Source: Tubiluchus corallicola
Taxonomy: Eukaryota > Priapulida > Priapulimorpha > Priapulimorphida > Tubiluchidae
Assembly: GCA_030141605.1 (NCBI GenBank)
Contig: JAQGDQ010000001.1
Location: forward strand, 620,001-684,000
Direction of reading: 5' to 3'
DNA: 64,000 bases
Part shown: positions 25,676 through 40,600 of the stretch, piece after piece
Numbering within the stretch: position 1 is the stretch's first letter
How the letters are laid out: each line of letters begins with the position of its first letter
Made by a program: the position numbers and the translations under genes
The notes under the pieces: model-generated
The model's input: the letters and a program-made list of their open reading frames with translations, nothing else
Told to the model about the DNA's origin: nothing
The model's database searches: none

Positions 25676-28600
25676 TTATCAGAAATTATAGTTTAACGGA
25701 AGAATGTTAGGAGTACATGTACGTGGGCTAAATTTACAACTAGAAATCCAGGGAACTCTATTGCTGTAGCATTACAAATCAGGTTTTGCAATTATAATAT
25801 CAGTTACTGTTATCTAATTTTTCGTAGGCTTGGTAATTTTGAGTCATCGATGCAATATACGTGATTATATACCAACTATTAGGCCCAAAGTTGTAGTTTT
25901 ACGGAATAACCCTCGAAATTTTTGGCAAGCCCTTTGGGGCTTTCAATAATTTTGAGGGTCGCATATTGCATTTTTTTGTGTTTATCGCTAAAATATATCA
26001 AGCATTTGAATGATTATGAATGATTGGTGTCACTAGTGACTAATTAATTATATGTGAACTAATATGTAAGTTCAGTGTAACAACTAACAAGTCCAACTTG
26101 TCTAGCGAATTTTGTGTTTCAAGTTTTATTTAATTACTTTGATATTTGTCTAAAATTACACCTAAAATCACTGTCCTCATTTTGTGCAACTTCATTTCGC
26201 GTACGTTTCTTTCTGATAGAAATAACGATGTCCATTTTTGAAACAATTTGCAAAAAGCCAGCAAAATGAGCAAATGCGACATTTTCGTCGAATTTGACAG
26301 TTGCACGCGTATTGCTGGCTAAGAGAAAGGAAAACTTGCAAAAGAGCTCTTTACAAAACTGCTGGTAAAAGCTGCTTTGACTGAAATAACTGTATATGGC
26401 TTCGCACTGTCCCTAACCGATTCTCTTGGCGTGCGCATTAAACTACTGTTCCTCTTATGCGTGAACGTCTGTCAACGTTCGACTACAGGCATGCTCGCAT
26501 CCTGTGTCTGAGTGGTACACCTGTGATGGCTTAACTGCAATGATTATATTTAAAAGGTATGTCTACGCCTGTCACTCCGAATGGACATGTAAACAGAGTC
26601 GGGTCCCTTTCTCCTGTAAGCGAATACTATGACTTCGCATGTAAGGTAAGTGATTTTGGTATTACTATTATGGTTTAGGATTGCAAGTACTGTCATAGTG
26701 TTAGTGTTTTTTTAGAATAGTGATGAAATTAGAATTACAGTTTATCACACATTAGTACAATACAGTACAGTTAATACAAGCCTCAAAGCATAGCTGTGCA
26801 CAGAACGAAAAATTAATTTATACTGTAAATGGGCAGCACTGAACTCTATACCTGCGGATAATTCTACGCCCCACATATATAATCAGCAGATATGCACCAA
26901 TTCGTTTATACCAAAAAATACAATAGAATCATCGAATTTATGTTATACTGATCAACAAAAATTGAAATCACTTCAGTTTTGTTGTGAACTCTGACTGAAA
27001 GGGTATTATGGTCCCAGACTCGGTTTTTTTGAGCGAGCGAGGGGGTGTTTCGGGGAATTAGAACTAATTTTCGGCATTGTATACCCGCTTTTTGCCAAGG
27101 TTTATGCAATGTAGCACTTCGGCTAGGGCAATAATTTAACGAAAAAACAATTTTGTGACCTTCGGTTTGAGCCGTTAACTTTCGTGCAGAAAACAGTAAG
27201 AAACACGGTCTTGTGTGAAAAATATTACTGAATTCGACCAAGTAAAAACTAACTATTTTTGACACTGTCATAGGTAAAGGTCACGAAAAACGAAAGGCCA
27301 TTCTTCTAAATACGCTTACAAAAGCAAACTGTTGGTAACTTTGTATAACAGAGAGTCATCTAGCTCATGTTGTTGATTAATAGATGGTCTCAGAAGAAAG
27401 ACGCACACAGTAGCTTGCCAACTTAATTGCTTGATATCTGTTGCTTTGTGTAACACATTATTGCAAGAAAGGTTAAGGTGTAATTGCAGCAAAAATGATA
27501 TAAAATACTTCACCCTGAACAGCATATTCAAACTTAGCAGGCTAAGAACTATATTATTAACCATTTTTTGCAATCAGAATGTATCATACAGCCTTAGCCC
27601 AAGAAAATTTTACGCCCAATATCCGCACTGTTTGCAGTTGCTGAAGTAGGATAGCCTTTTGCAAACAGTCCAAATACTATTATACACACTACAGTTATGT
27701 GCCCATGAAAACTTGCTGTTGAAAGCACGCTTATATATAATGGCAGAATTGACCACAGCATTAGACAAAAATGATTTATAAACTTAAAAATACCATTATA
27801 TCAAAAAATAATAAAAAATGTAAACAATAATAAATAATGAAAAAATAAATAAACATTTCAAGATCAGATTATACAACGAATTTTGACGCTAAATCTCGTT
27901 ACTCGATCGAAAGGTTAATGTTCTGGCTTCCCTGTAAATGATTGTGGATTGGTAGTCAGTATGGGCTCTTGTGCCCGTTCACACTGATTGACATGAAAAT
28001 TGGAAGTAATTTGAAACATTTGAATCGATTACTGTAAGTGCTGTTGAAGTATTCGTAATGGCCTCAACCAAATGAGTGCTCTTGCAGAGTCACGGTATTT
28101 GTCACAGATCTTCAACCAAAACGTTCAAAAAATGTAAAACCGCAAAAACAGATCGAGTTTTAATAGAAAGTGTTTAAAATTGTAAAACATGATAGAAATC
28201 GTTTCGTATGTCAATATTAGTTTTTTCGGCTTGATGCTGAAGCAAAAATGTTATTAGTTTTATTTTTTGCATGCACAGTATCTAATGAACCATAGCTAAA
28301 ACAGCATGTGGCACCAAGAAATAACGCGTACAGACAGTTTGGACATATATAGGCTGGTTATTATTTCTTAATCTGAAATTTCTAGTTGTAACTTGCTGAC
28401 GCTTTCTTTTATACCTTTCATTTGGTAAGTACTCTTTAAAATTAATTTCAATTAGTATGTATTACGGCAAGCTTTGACCAAGGCATTTATTGAATCGGTA
28501 GGTGATGCTGATTGGAGATAGTGGCGTGGGTAAAACTTGCCTCCTAGTCAGATTCAAAGATGGTACATTCCTCGGCGGAAGCTTTATTTCTACCGTTGGC

Positions 28601-31600
28601 ATTGACTTTAGGGTAAGAACGTCAGAAATTTCTCATTATAATTCAGCCTGGTTAAAGATGCTAAAAGACATCTTTTCTATGCATGCATAAGCAAGTCTGG
28701 TTGTATTAAATTGTGGATAACTGCGACAGCTCTAGTTGCTGTTGTTGTTGGCCAGTCACCTGTCGCAACTTCTAACTTAGATGTTGTGTTTTATGGTACC
28801 TTTCCCGACTTAAGGTTGCTCTGTAATGTGTAATGTGTAATGCACGCCTTCTACCGCCTGGGTCTGCATTTTACATGAGTAAATGCGTTCTGGTATTGAT
28901 ATTTGAGTGAACATTATTTCGTAGCTTTGTTTCGATTTTATTCTTTTTTTTAAACCAATGTTATATACTTATATATCTCAGGCACTTTTTGCCTTTCGCG
29001 TATTTGTAATTTTTGGAATAAGAATTTGGGCAGTGTATGTTAATTTATAGGGCGCCCGGCCAGAAAAAACAATTCGTTATTGCCAAAATATGTATCCTGT
29101 TCTACCTTGTAAATGCAAATTGTGTGCGTAGTTCCGAGGGATTAAAATTATATTAGTTACGACTCTGTTAGCTGTTTTTTAGATACATTACCAGGTCTTT
29201 CATGATTAAGCATATACTTGGTAAGAGTTAATGTGTAGGTTATGCTAGATTAGGGTTACGGGATTGCGCAGATGATCCATGTTTTGAAACTCTTTTTGAC
29301 CACTGAATGATGACCGTAGAGACTCAAATGAGTAAGCTCACAATCTAGCAAAAGCCGCTTTGAATAAACGAAGACCCCTTTATTCCATGCATTTCATGTG
29401 GGATTCCACTCCGCATTTACTTGCTTTCAAACTAGATGAATTCGCACTATTTGTTATCATCCATTTAGATTATGACATACTGATATCAAATAAATTACGT
29501 TTTGCATTGCTATTAGTTACCGCTAAACAAGCCAGCCGACCAGCATGCGGCATGTGTCATACAGCAGACGGAACGCAATGAAGCCAGGCTCAAATTAATT
29601 ATTCCACGATGAATCTGAAAGGCGTAAAACTAATTGGTGACTGTGTCGTAAATAACCGACCATTTTAACGTTAATATTTGCCCATCTCTGTCGCTCTGGA
29701 TAATTAGTTCATTGCCTGAATAATTGTTCTGAATGTTATAATGGATTCATATTTGCCAAGCAGGTGGGTTGATATATGATATAGATAGATGTAGCATATT
29801 GGTCAGTAATACGCTTGCATTAGCTAGAGTACGGTCAAACACTTGGCTATTCAATGATACTTGTAGGCCCACTGTGTCATTGTGTAAATTTGGGGTATTT
29901 ACGACGATTATACGCCAGTGTAAATCAAAATGATTGGACATCTTAGCCGCACGATTGAAATCTACAAATTGCACAGGATATACCATAAGTCAGAACAGTA
30001 AAGAAGGTTACTTTCTCATTTTGTGTGTAAAAATGGAATTTACATACACCCAAGTACAGCAATTAGCTTATATATCTAACAGTTTTCGTACAGTTTATTC
30101 TAACCATACCTAACCATTTATTCGAGACCCTTGGCTTTCTTGCTTGATTAAAACAGGCCGCGTCAAGGGACCGCACTTCTGTCAAATTAATTTTACACGC
30201 GTTTGTCTTCTGTACAAATTCGCGTGCATCAATGTTTCGTCTCTGATCATACTGTTGATATAAAGTCATAAATAACCGGACATTTCTATTTACATTTGTA
30301 ACCTTGGGGATTGCAGGATAAATTGCAAGCAGGGCGAGCTCACAGTTTGTAAACAGCAGTATGTGCTAGTATTGTTACGCGGCTTACAATTTAACAACCG
30401 TAGAACATAAACACATTTAATACTGGAAATCAAGACAGCATAATATATGAGAAATAAAGAACATCTTTTTACAGTTCTCCAACATTGTCTGTTGCAATAT
30501 TACTCTCCTTGTCGTGGGAATTTTCCCAATGGGCATTTGATTAAAATTACCAATGTGTAGAAAGTGCATTTACTGTGCACGCGACGAAGTGTTAGTCCTT
30601 TATGCAGATTTGTTTTTAAAAATCTACGTTCAGTAGGTCTAAGACTACATTATTAACAAAAAGAAAGCAGTTTGACCACTTTTTAGTGTAAAAGATGAAA
30701 TTCAAAGAACGAGTTCTTCTATTTTCTGTGTTTACGTAGACTATAATTACACGTATTTCGACTACAATTTATGCATAAATTACTGTGGCGATACATTTAT
30801 AAAGGGATTACAATATTTATTATCAGTACTGACGACATACAGAACATACTTTTGATTTACGAATAATGTAGTGATTTGATCTCATTCGTAATAACTGCTA
30901 AAGTGAAAGCAACTATTGCACAGTTTTCAATCTGGGCTTTTGTTGTTTTTTTAATGCAAACTTACAACGTTTTTGTGAGCAAAAAGTTTATGTGAAGACA
31001 TGGAGAGGCAGCTTGATATAAAATGATTACTGTTTCGTTGAACAATATAATGAATAGATTTAGGGTAACTACATTTTTGAATCATGTATTCAACGTATAC
31101 GCTAGTGTTAAGACTTTAGTGATAGGACCATACAAAATATAGCACACGAATTTGCTATCCGAGCTGTATGTGTATAATCACCTGATCTAATCTGAAACAG
31201 GATAGCTAAGTTAGCGGAAATTACGCTTCCTAACAGTAGCAATCCCAGTAGTCATTTCCTGCTGTATAACTTGAGAGCCTCGTCAAACTGTATGTATCAG
31301 GGTTACGAATATGATTGACCATTATCTACCAGCCTAAGAACGTTGCAGGTCGTTTCGGCTTTTCCTAAAGTTTTTGAGTGAAACTGCTTTTTCACTTTGC
31401 TGAAGTTCGTTATCAAATTCAATATGTCCTAAACGTAATATCCTTCTTGTGTAAAATAGTCATTTATTTAGGGCAAAAAAAGATTTACTGAATGGTAAAT
31501 GATGCTATAACTGTAATAAAGTCATGAACGCTTTGGTCTGCGTCAAAGCTATGCAAACTTTGCGAGTGTTGTTCGTTAAAAATAAATTATCAAACTCTGT

Positions 31601-34600
31601 GCCTAGTCCATTGCATGATGTACTTTGGCATTTAATAGAATGCCAAAGCAGCTAAAGTAGGCCTTCAACAAAATTGGAGACAGTGTACATGTACTCAGTT
31701 TTCTCATTCATTACTTGGCTTTTACTGCACATGATTTACCTTCTTATTATGTCTTAATCAGTACATGGATGAAGCCTTAATATAAATCAGGCTAATTTTA
31801 TGTAAAGTTCTCTCTCAGCCATGCATATCAGTGTAATGCAAGTACAAATAGAAACCTGTGACGACCGGTGACTACAAAATAATGAAGTTAACAACATTTA
31901 TATTAAATTTATTTTGTCGCAATATTTATCGTACGGATTGCCGGTTTAATAACATAACATAATAATCTTGGGAATTTTACGTGGCCTCTTCTAAAGATGG
32001 CTGAGATTTGCTCAGCAATGTTTGTAATTTATTTGTAGACAAACAAACCCACGTTGTCAAAATAACGGACTTATGTCGATAACTTACAAGGAGCAAAGAC
32101 TTGTACTGAAATATGAAACGCAATTACTAGAACAAATTTTACGATAAGCACTGTTTGCCATAATTTGTACTTTTGATGATGCATTTAAAGCAATAATGAT
32201 AAATCTTTAATCTAGGTAGAAACACTATTTCTCTCGGCTTTCTTTTTGCATGCGTGATAAGTCCTTGACCTTAATCTTGTTTTTGGAAATTCTCCTGTGT
32301 GGAAGAAGTTGGTTTTTTTAAAGAAAACATTGCGCTGTGCAGTAATGATTGATTTTTCCTGTTTCATTTCACGATGCCTTTTCTCTCCCGGCTAGTGAAT
32401 TTGTAGTGATAGTGGGTTAGGACTGATGCTGCCTTTGGTGGGTGTTGGGCGGTACACGGCTATGTTGTGAGCGTTGGAACAATTGCTCTTGAGGAATTTC
32501 TTTAGCCGTTAAATCGCTCAATACTGACCTGTATTTCTGCACTTGTTTTGGAATTAAATATTTATTATTACTTATACAGCCTCATATTGCTCTTATGCAT
32601 TCATTTAAGTGTTATTGCGTCAGCTGTACCGATATTTTCTCTGTGCATATATTACTGTGTTTCAAAATCTTGTCCTAGTCCTAACCCAATATTAGCTATT
32701 GTTGCCTAAAATTGTCACAACACGCGTAACAGTTGTGTTCCATCAAGGCAAGCAAAAATTTTAGGTCATTCTTATTATTAGTATCCGCGTCGCTGTCAAC
32801 GACAACGACAATAAGACGCAACCGATTTTGTAGCATTTGTCTTCCATGAAACTATCGGTGTCAATATTATCATCATCATCAAGCACCTCCATTGCTACCA
32901 CTAAGGGTGCCACCATCACCCCTCCGTCGCTGCTGCTAGGCCCTGCTACGTTTATGCCAAAATTGTCACCATTTGGCATCATTCTCTGCATCAACACGAC
33001 CACCACCATAACTGCCACCGCAGCCATCGCCACCGCCATCGCCGCCACTACCACCACCACCACCACCACTATCCAACCATCATCATCTTCGTAATGTGCC
33101 TAAAGCTTGACAAACTTTTTGGAGACGACCAGTTTGGTCACACCTAAATGACTACATGCACATGTAAGAGAATATGGTAAATGACCTTAAACTCTATCCT
33201 GTTCTCCTAAATTCTAGCTTTTAACTCAAAGTTACATGATCGTTCCCAAAGTTGCGACTTCATGAATCATCTCTATATGTATGCTATACGTGCGCACTGT
33301 TACTATATATGTCCAGTTATTTATATTTAATGCAATAATTTATACATGCTTCATGTATTATGCGTATTAAACTTTGATGTGGCTATGATCAATTTTGCCG
33401 TGCCTTAATTTGGGTGTGTATGTTGATTGAGTGTGACAGAGCTGAACAATTAATAACTGCATTATATACCATAGACTGTGCCTTTTTCGATAAATAATTT
33501 ATGCGTGCCTGCAGTTCATTAGAAAAATAGTGAAACTTAATACGCCGGTGAAGCCATGCAGGAGATCTTTTTGGTAAAATCACATAAAATGCTTTTTAGG
33601 TTCTATTAGTCACCACTTCTGTGGTCGTAAGAGTGAGGGCTAGCATATATAGACCTTCTAAAACTGCAGATTTATTATCATTCCATGTCTGTTTTGATTC
33701 AAGCTTTGAGAAGTGAGCTTTTTTACTTCACTTTCAGCAGAATTTCATCCATATATGATACTATCAGTTGTATCATTTGGTACAGTTAGTGCCCGAAAAA
33801 CAACTCACAGAACCGTCTGTGTTAATGACGCATGAGAATTAAATATATTATAGAGCTGTAATGTGGACAATAACCAGGGGGGATTAAACCATTAGGCTAA
33901 TAAGGCATTAAGCCATAATTTTGGTAGACCCTCATAGTCGTCAGCCCGATGACCAATAAACTGAACATCCTGAAGACAAGTAGCTTATATTTTTTCCATT
34001 TTTGTGCATTTCCAGTAAGCACTTGAATGATTGAGCCTTATATTGTATTGTACACAAAATATTTCATTTTTCACTGTAGACCCATAAACTTCGCCACAAA
34101 ACATTTAGACACATGTAGTCTTGGCCACATAGGCCCGTGGGCTTCGTTTGTTTTGGACGCAAATCATTTTGATACATGGATTCACACAAGAATTTAACCC
34201 TTGTAAAGAGTAGGACCATCTAGACATGTGCAACATACTTCTCACTGTCCAACGCTCTAGAATCTTCATTAGAGGTAATAAGCAACTCAGTGATAAACAG
34301 CAACTCATCTTTTGGTTAACCAAGGCGAAAAGGCATGACAATTAAAGTCATTCTCGTTCATCACGACTAACGACAAAGGCTTTAGATAAGCCTATACAAA
34401 AACAAAAGAACAGCTCCATAACAATTAACATTTTTTAAAATTTCGGAGACGTTTGATGGCAATCTGACCTGCAAATAAATCCCTTGGTTTCTTGATAGCT
34501 TTAGGCCCGCGAAACCCTTACACCGCCCCTAATAATAGCTTATGAAAATACAATAGATTTAAGGGCGTTGGACGTTAAAAACCGATACCAATCTGTCTCT

Positions 34601-37600
34601 CGGTTTTGTATCTCTCAACCGAGATCAATAAATGAACACGCACAAAATTTCGTTAGACTTTGATGCCCCCAGTAAAAGTCTTTTATTGTTTTAGTCACTG
34701 GGTTGGTTCCATGCGACCTGATTGTGTTTTTACCAACATGGGCAATCAATTGCTGTTGCATTAATAATTCTAAATTATTTAAAGCCAGCGCACAAGTACT
34801 TGGATAAAATCATTATTTATGCTGAATCACGTCTGGATGCTTTGGTTTATAGTAATATGCTTCTCTGTATGTTCTTTTCAAGGTGAACTTTGTGTCTTCT
34901 GCTTGATTGCTCAGAGGATGCAACACTGAGTTGCGTCAATAAAGATGAAAATAGCACCGTTTTCTCAGTCTATCGTAACATCAGTACATCTGAGAATTAC
35001 TGATTGCAATTTAAACATTTAAACTTGTCTCATTTTAGCTGTTGCTACATTCAGTGATAAACACAGAGAAATGATATATTTTTTAATTTGGACAATTTGC
35101 TGCGACTGCACTTGTATGCGCAGAAATTCGGACATTTGCGCATGGTAATTTGGCAATTGCACGATTATTCTCAGCTGCAAAAAGTCCAGTTATGAAGGCT
35201 ATGTGAACTATCACTTATTAACTACCAAAGTTCCACGTTCAAAAATGTCATGGCCAAAGACACTATTTTTGATTATTCTCCACACGAAAGAAATTACTTC
35301 ACGAAGCGAACTGAGAACTGCGTAGTTTGAATTGTACAGGAGTTTATAAAATAAATCAGTTCCAAGGGTGTACTTTTGGGGAAGGTAAAGGACACTACTG
35401 ATGCAGATATGATTTCGTTGAATTGCCCTTAATTGCAAGAAATACTATTCAAGGATTAATGTAATTCTTTGTAATAGGATGAATACAGTGGGTATACTCA
35501 ACGTTATATTTTAACGAAGTCAACTTTTTTGGTCTTTTTGCGGTCTTGAGATACTGTCAAGAAAAAAAATGTTTCAATTAGCACGACTACCAATAACACA
35601 AAAACGCTCCATCTTTGTAAACCGATGTTCAGAAATGCCCAAGTTAGCGGCGCTAGCCAATTTTGAGTTCTGGGAAAGCTGTCACTGTGTTGCAGGCATC
35701 AGTAATCAGTAATCACTATAATCTTGTTTCAAACTTTTTTTTTCAGAATAAAGTTGTTAATGTTGATGGGACAAAAGTCAAATTGCAGGTTTGTAAAAAT
35801 TGTTCTTCAGTTTCTTGGTTCACGGTCATTAACAATTTAGTCTCATATAAATGCTATTTATATAAGTTTCATATAAGCAAATGAAGATTTATTGAATATG
35901 TGTGGCGCTTGGGAGCACATGCAGAGTATTAACATTATTTTGCGCAAATGACAGCAGCACCTGTTAATTAGTGATTTTATACGGAAAAATACCATTTACG
36001 CGTCCTAACATGGCTCTTATTCTGCACTAGATTTGGGATACAGCAGGACAAGAACGATTTAGAAGCGTTACACATGCGTACTACAGGGATGCACATGGTG
36101 AGTATGGGGTGTCCCCAATGTCAATTTAACCGATGGCCGCTTAGAAGAGGGTGTCACAATGTTTACGACCTTCGTTCGTCCAGAAAGGTCATAAATTTTG
36201 CTTCGTCAATAAATAAGTAAATAATAGATACAAGTAGAAGGAGGGCACTCAGTAGAGGTACAGAACTACGCTCTTACGTGTAATAACGATTGGGCAAAAT
36301 TTTAGTTTTTGTAACTTGACCTTTGACTTTTTCCACCAAAAAGCAGTGGGTTTCCAGATCTTGCTAAGACCTATCACTGTCGCCAAGTTTGATGATTATA
36401 ACTTCATCTGTTTTGATTTTATAGGTTTGTTTTGATATTGTCGCATTGACCTATGGCCCTTTGAATCCAAAATCAGTGAGTCTCAATTCCTACCCGGATT
36501 AATCCTACCCGTGGTGACAAAATAATGCATTTAAATTTATTTTTGGCTTGACACATGGCTTTCGACAGAAAACAAGCAAAAGTAAAAACATTGATAAGAC
36601 AAGCATTATTTTTTAGACCAAACTGCTTACATTCAGCTTTCCAAAGGTACCTTTGGTCCTGGTGATCCATGCACTCTAGCATTTGACTAAGCTTGAGTAA
36701 CCTAAACTTTCATCACCATGTGATGGAGTAATTGGTTTGTGTCATTTGACTCTGTCTGTTCAAGCGATGTGTCGCAATTTTCTTTTGTGAATTACTTTCG
36801 TGAGTTGGTTTTAAAAAGCACACTACTGTTTTCTGTGAAGGAAACGTTTTTTGTCAGTCGGAAAGCGATGGTTCGCGATTTAAGGCAATAAGTGTATTAT
36901 CTGGCTGCCGAAATACGTCGATATATTTATTGTAAATTAACATCTCTGTCCTCCATTGAACAGCAAGAAAGACTTAATATTTTTTCTTACTATTCTTTTT
37001 GTCATTCATATGGGTTCGGTTATCTGTTACAAAAAATGGTTCTTTTAATAAACAAAAGGTTGCAAACATTTAAAGGTTTTTTGCTATTTAATATTTTGAC
37101 TACTGACCAGTCGTTCACCAAACTGATTCAAGAATGGTTGCATCATGCAATTTTGAAGAGCGGGGTTCACAAACCAAAACGTCACAGGATCTGTGCCTGA
37201 ATGTAGACGAAAGCAGAATAATCTGCTGTTCACTGAACTTTTTGAATCCAGGTAATACGGGTTTATGAAAAAACTGCTTGTTTATTGGTGTAAGTTATTT
37301 CCTCTAAACACCAGTTTATTCTTTTTATTGAACTTGGGTGCTAATTTCGTCGTGCTGACAAATAGTGTCATCTTTGAGTGCCAATTAGTTGGTATAGTTG
37401 GCAAATAATAGCAAAAAAGTTGTCTGAAAAGAAAAGCCGTTTTCTTACAAAAGCTTGTTTATCTTGATCTTTTTATTTCATTTGAATAGCTGTTTTTATT
37501 TTAAATTATCAAAAATTGTCATTGTTTGAGTGTTAAAGCATTTTAATTCTGTCTGCGCGTTGCTGTTTTTCTTCTTCTGGGGATGGCTACGATAGTAATA

Positions 37601-40600
37601 ATCCTCTAGGCCTTTTGCTAACAGACTTGCTCGAAGTACTGTTAACGCTGGAAGTACTTCGCTCGAATAGATGGTTTAGTGCACTAAAAAGCCTATTAAA
37701 CCGAATTAATCCATCATTAATAATGATCATAAGCTGTAAAGGAAATCCTAGTTTTAAAAAATAGATCCATTTTAATCGCAAACATAATTTCACTTTTTCA
37801 CAGTTCTTTGTTAATATGGAATTATCCAGGGATGTTTAGTTATGTAGCCAAAGTTACTGTAGATGTTACCTCAAACAAACCACTGAATCACTTAAACTTG
37901 ACTTACTGACTCAAACTAAAGGCCTGAACATAAAATTTATGTTCCCTGAATTAAGATAACTCAGGAACATTAATGACCGTATAAAATTCTAAGCTAAGCT
38001 GTAATTATCTGTTTACTTCTACAACAATATGGTTTATTTACGATGTTTTATATGTCTTAGATCAATGTAAAACCGCTAGTAAGCTTCTGCAGTATTTATT
38101 ACGTGATTCTCACATCTTTCATGTGCGTCTAGAATTTTAAAATGCGAGTCCCAGCTGGCTTGAACCACGTAAATGCTTTTACCAGAACAAGCATTGAGCC
38201 GTATTAAAGCGAAATCTTGACACATCGTAGCAGTCGTATATCAACTGGTCTGAATGTATGAACTCTAATGACATGCGCGGTACTGCCTGATGGTAGCTAA
38301 AGCTACTGCATCAGAATTTGAAAAAAACTTGCAAAATACAAAATTGTGAAAAACTAAATTTTTTTGAAGTGTCAAAGACCATTATGATATCCTAATATAA
38401 ATAAATACGCTATTCACACTTTCATTATGTATTGTCAATGAAAACCATAACTAAAATGTCACATTTCTGCACAATATACATAAATAGAGGAACAGTTTAA
38501 TGCCAATATAAGATTTATTATAATTTCAACATTGCAATTAGCTAAATTTTCACAGCCAACATGCCCAAATGGATCACAACTGGGCTCAGTTACGACTGGC
38601 CATTCATTATGACCCTATTTCCGTTTTGTCCACCTACAAAGGGCCACATGTGGCCTACCTACTGAAGACAAGACATACACCCAGATGGTGTGCCTAATAA
38701 AAATCTAGGTACTACAGGGATCAACATGGGCTTATTTATCTGAAAGGTAGGTCCCATCTAGGATTCTTGGGCCCAAGTGAGCTTGCTCAGTTAAAATAAA
38801 GGTCTTATGCACGGTGTCTATGTGAGCTTATCTAGTTATAACATAGCTCCTATATGGAGTCAAAGTAGATTTACACAGTTAAACCTGAGCTTCTATGTGG
38901 GCCCATATATACTTAGGTGCATAATATGGTTAACCGTGAAAAATCGTGAAATACCGCACCAGTTTCATATAATCTACAGGGGCGCCATAACATCAAGCGC
39001 ATACAGGAAGAATAGACCGGACGTGTACAGTCTTGCACACAAGAAATTAAATTTGTACGTTTTTTACAAAGTGTCGACTGGTAACAAAAATTTACAGTTC
39101 TTCCTGCACAGGAGCATTGCAAAACTAAATTATTATTATTTGTTAAGATTTGGCCCATAATCCTCTTCACCGATTACTCTATTGTTTTTTCTCCAATGTC
39201 TCCTACGAAAATAACCTAAAATAACAACAAAACATCTTTGTTAAGCATTAACGAAATTAGGACTTTATTTTCGAAGTCATAAGCCAAAAGCCGCTTGCAG
39301 TCGTTTGTTTGATTCTGTCAAGAAATTCATACGAAATTTCATAACACTGCATTACGAAGACTTTGTTGAATTTAAACATTTGGTCATCAACAAAATGATT
39401 ATATGTGAACTGCACTGAACGTTTATGTCCAGTCTTGCTGACGGCTGCCCAGCAGTGGAACTTATGCAGTTTAAAGTAATTTCTTTACAAATTTTTCTGA
39501 GTTTCCAATTTTTAAATAAGGCCCTACACAAAATATTACTTTGAGTTTACTTTACTGTTATCACTTAAACTTTGCAAAGTATTGTCAAAAAGCCGTAAAG
39601 TTAATTTTTACTACAGTGGTGCAGAAATTTTCAGGCGCGGTGGTTGCCGCCGTTTACTTGAAAATTGAGACGTAACTGCCTAACTAGTGAACTTCATGAC
39701 ATTTCGGAAGAGCTCGTCGCTTAAACTAATTCAAACTTCTGCATCGTACCTAATGTTCGTGCAGAATATCGTAAAATTAGTTGTCTAGTTTTTTTGTAAA
39801 AACTTATAATGTTTTTGACGGAACTGACAGCGAGCTGTTTTTCTTCAACCGTTGAACGACGTCATTGGTGGAAGAATGGCCGTTCAAATGAGCGCGCCCA
39901 AGCGTGAAATCATCGGGACTTTAAAAGTGATTTTACTATTTATACAAGGTGCTTAATACAGTTTTATTACTAAATCTTCGTAACTTTTTTCGCGGCGTAA
40001 ATTTTCGTCGGCAGTGTGCCTGCAGCCTATCTAAGGATTACATATTAATATTATTATCTATGGTATTGACGGCCTCTTCGCGTACTCCAATGTTATGTTT
40101 TTCAATAAAATACCACTTGAGGGGTGGCGATTTACATTAATTATAAACTGCATTTTGAAAAACTGCATCTCATAGTGTTAGTTTGTTCAAATTACGTGTA
40201 TTTTTTATTTCAGCTTTATTATTATTATACGATGTTACGAGCAGACACAGTTTTGATAACATACGGGTAAGTATCATTCTTGTAATTATTACAATTTATT
40301 GATTACAAATTAATAATTGATTACAAATTACTTTTGCAACGAAAATGGGTCGCTATGTTATATTCTTTATTATGGTTATAGGAAAGCAAAAGTCAAAATG
40401 ACCTACGGATCTAAATTATCTTCACCATAAGTGTTGTTTTTAAACTTGATTTTTAGGAATAAGTTATTGTCTTAAGAACTTGATTTCTTTATAGTTTCCT
40501 TACTTGGGTAAAGTCGCCTGCTTCCTGTATGTGTATAGTAAGAGATGTATTGCAACAGCTGAGCTATGTATGATAGCTATTTTATAAGGTTTTCATGGCA

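Larger units (their letters stand above)
23245..26558. other. Rab intron / spacer between cassettes A and B
   Basis: Contains a G10 run near 23479, a TGACGTCA palindrome (CRE-like) at 24955-24962 in a GC-richer patch, (TA)n at 25635-25672 and an imperfect hairpin at 25910-25958. It should hold the promoter of cassette B. No third P-loop exon was found. Confidence 0.5.

Noticed and set aside
26906-27271. 121-codon minus-strand frame in the Rab cassette B intron
   Set aside because: Composition and content look non-coding, and no homology is recognised.
32761-33094. Long open frames on both strands (poly-Val/Met and poly-Thr)
   Set aside because: They are low-complexity trinucleotide repeats, and opposite frames are open for the same reason.
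28613-35746. Third copy of the Rab P-loop exon
   Set aside because: I looked for GVGKT-like coding sequence with splice sites in this intron and in 23245-28501 and found none beyond A2 and B2.
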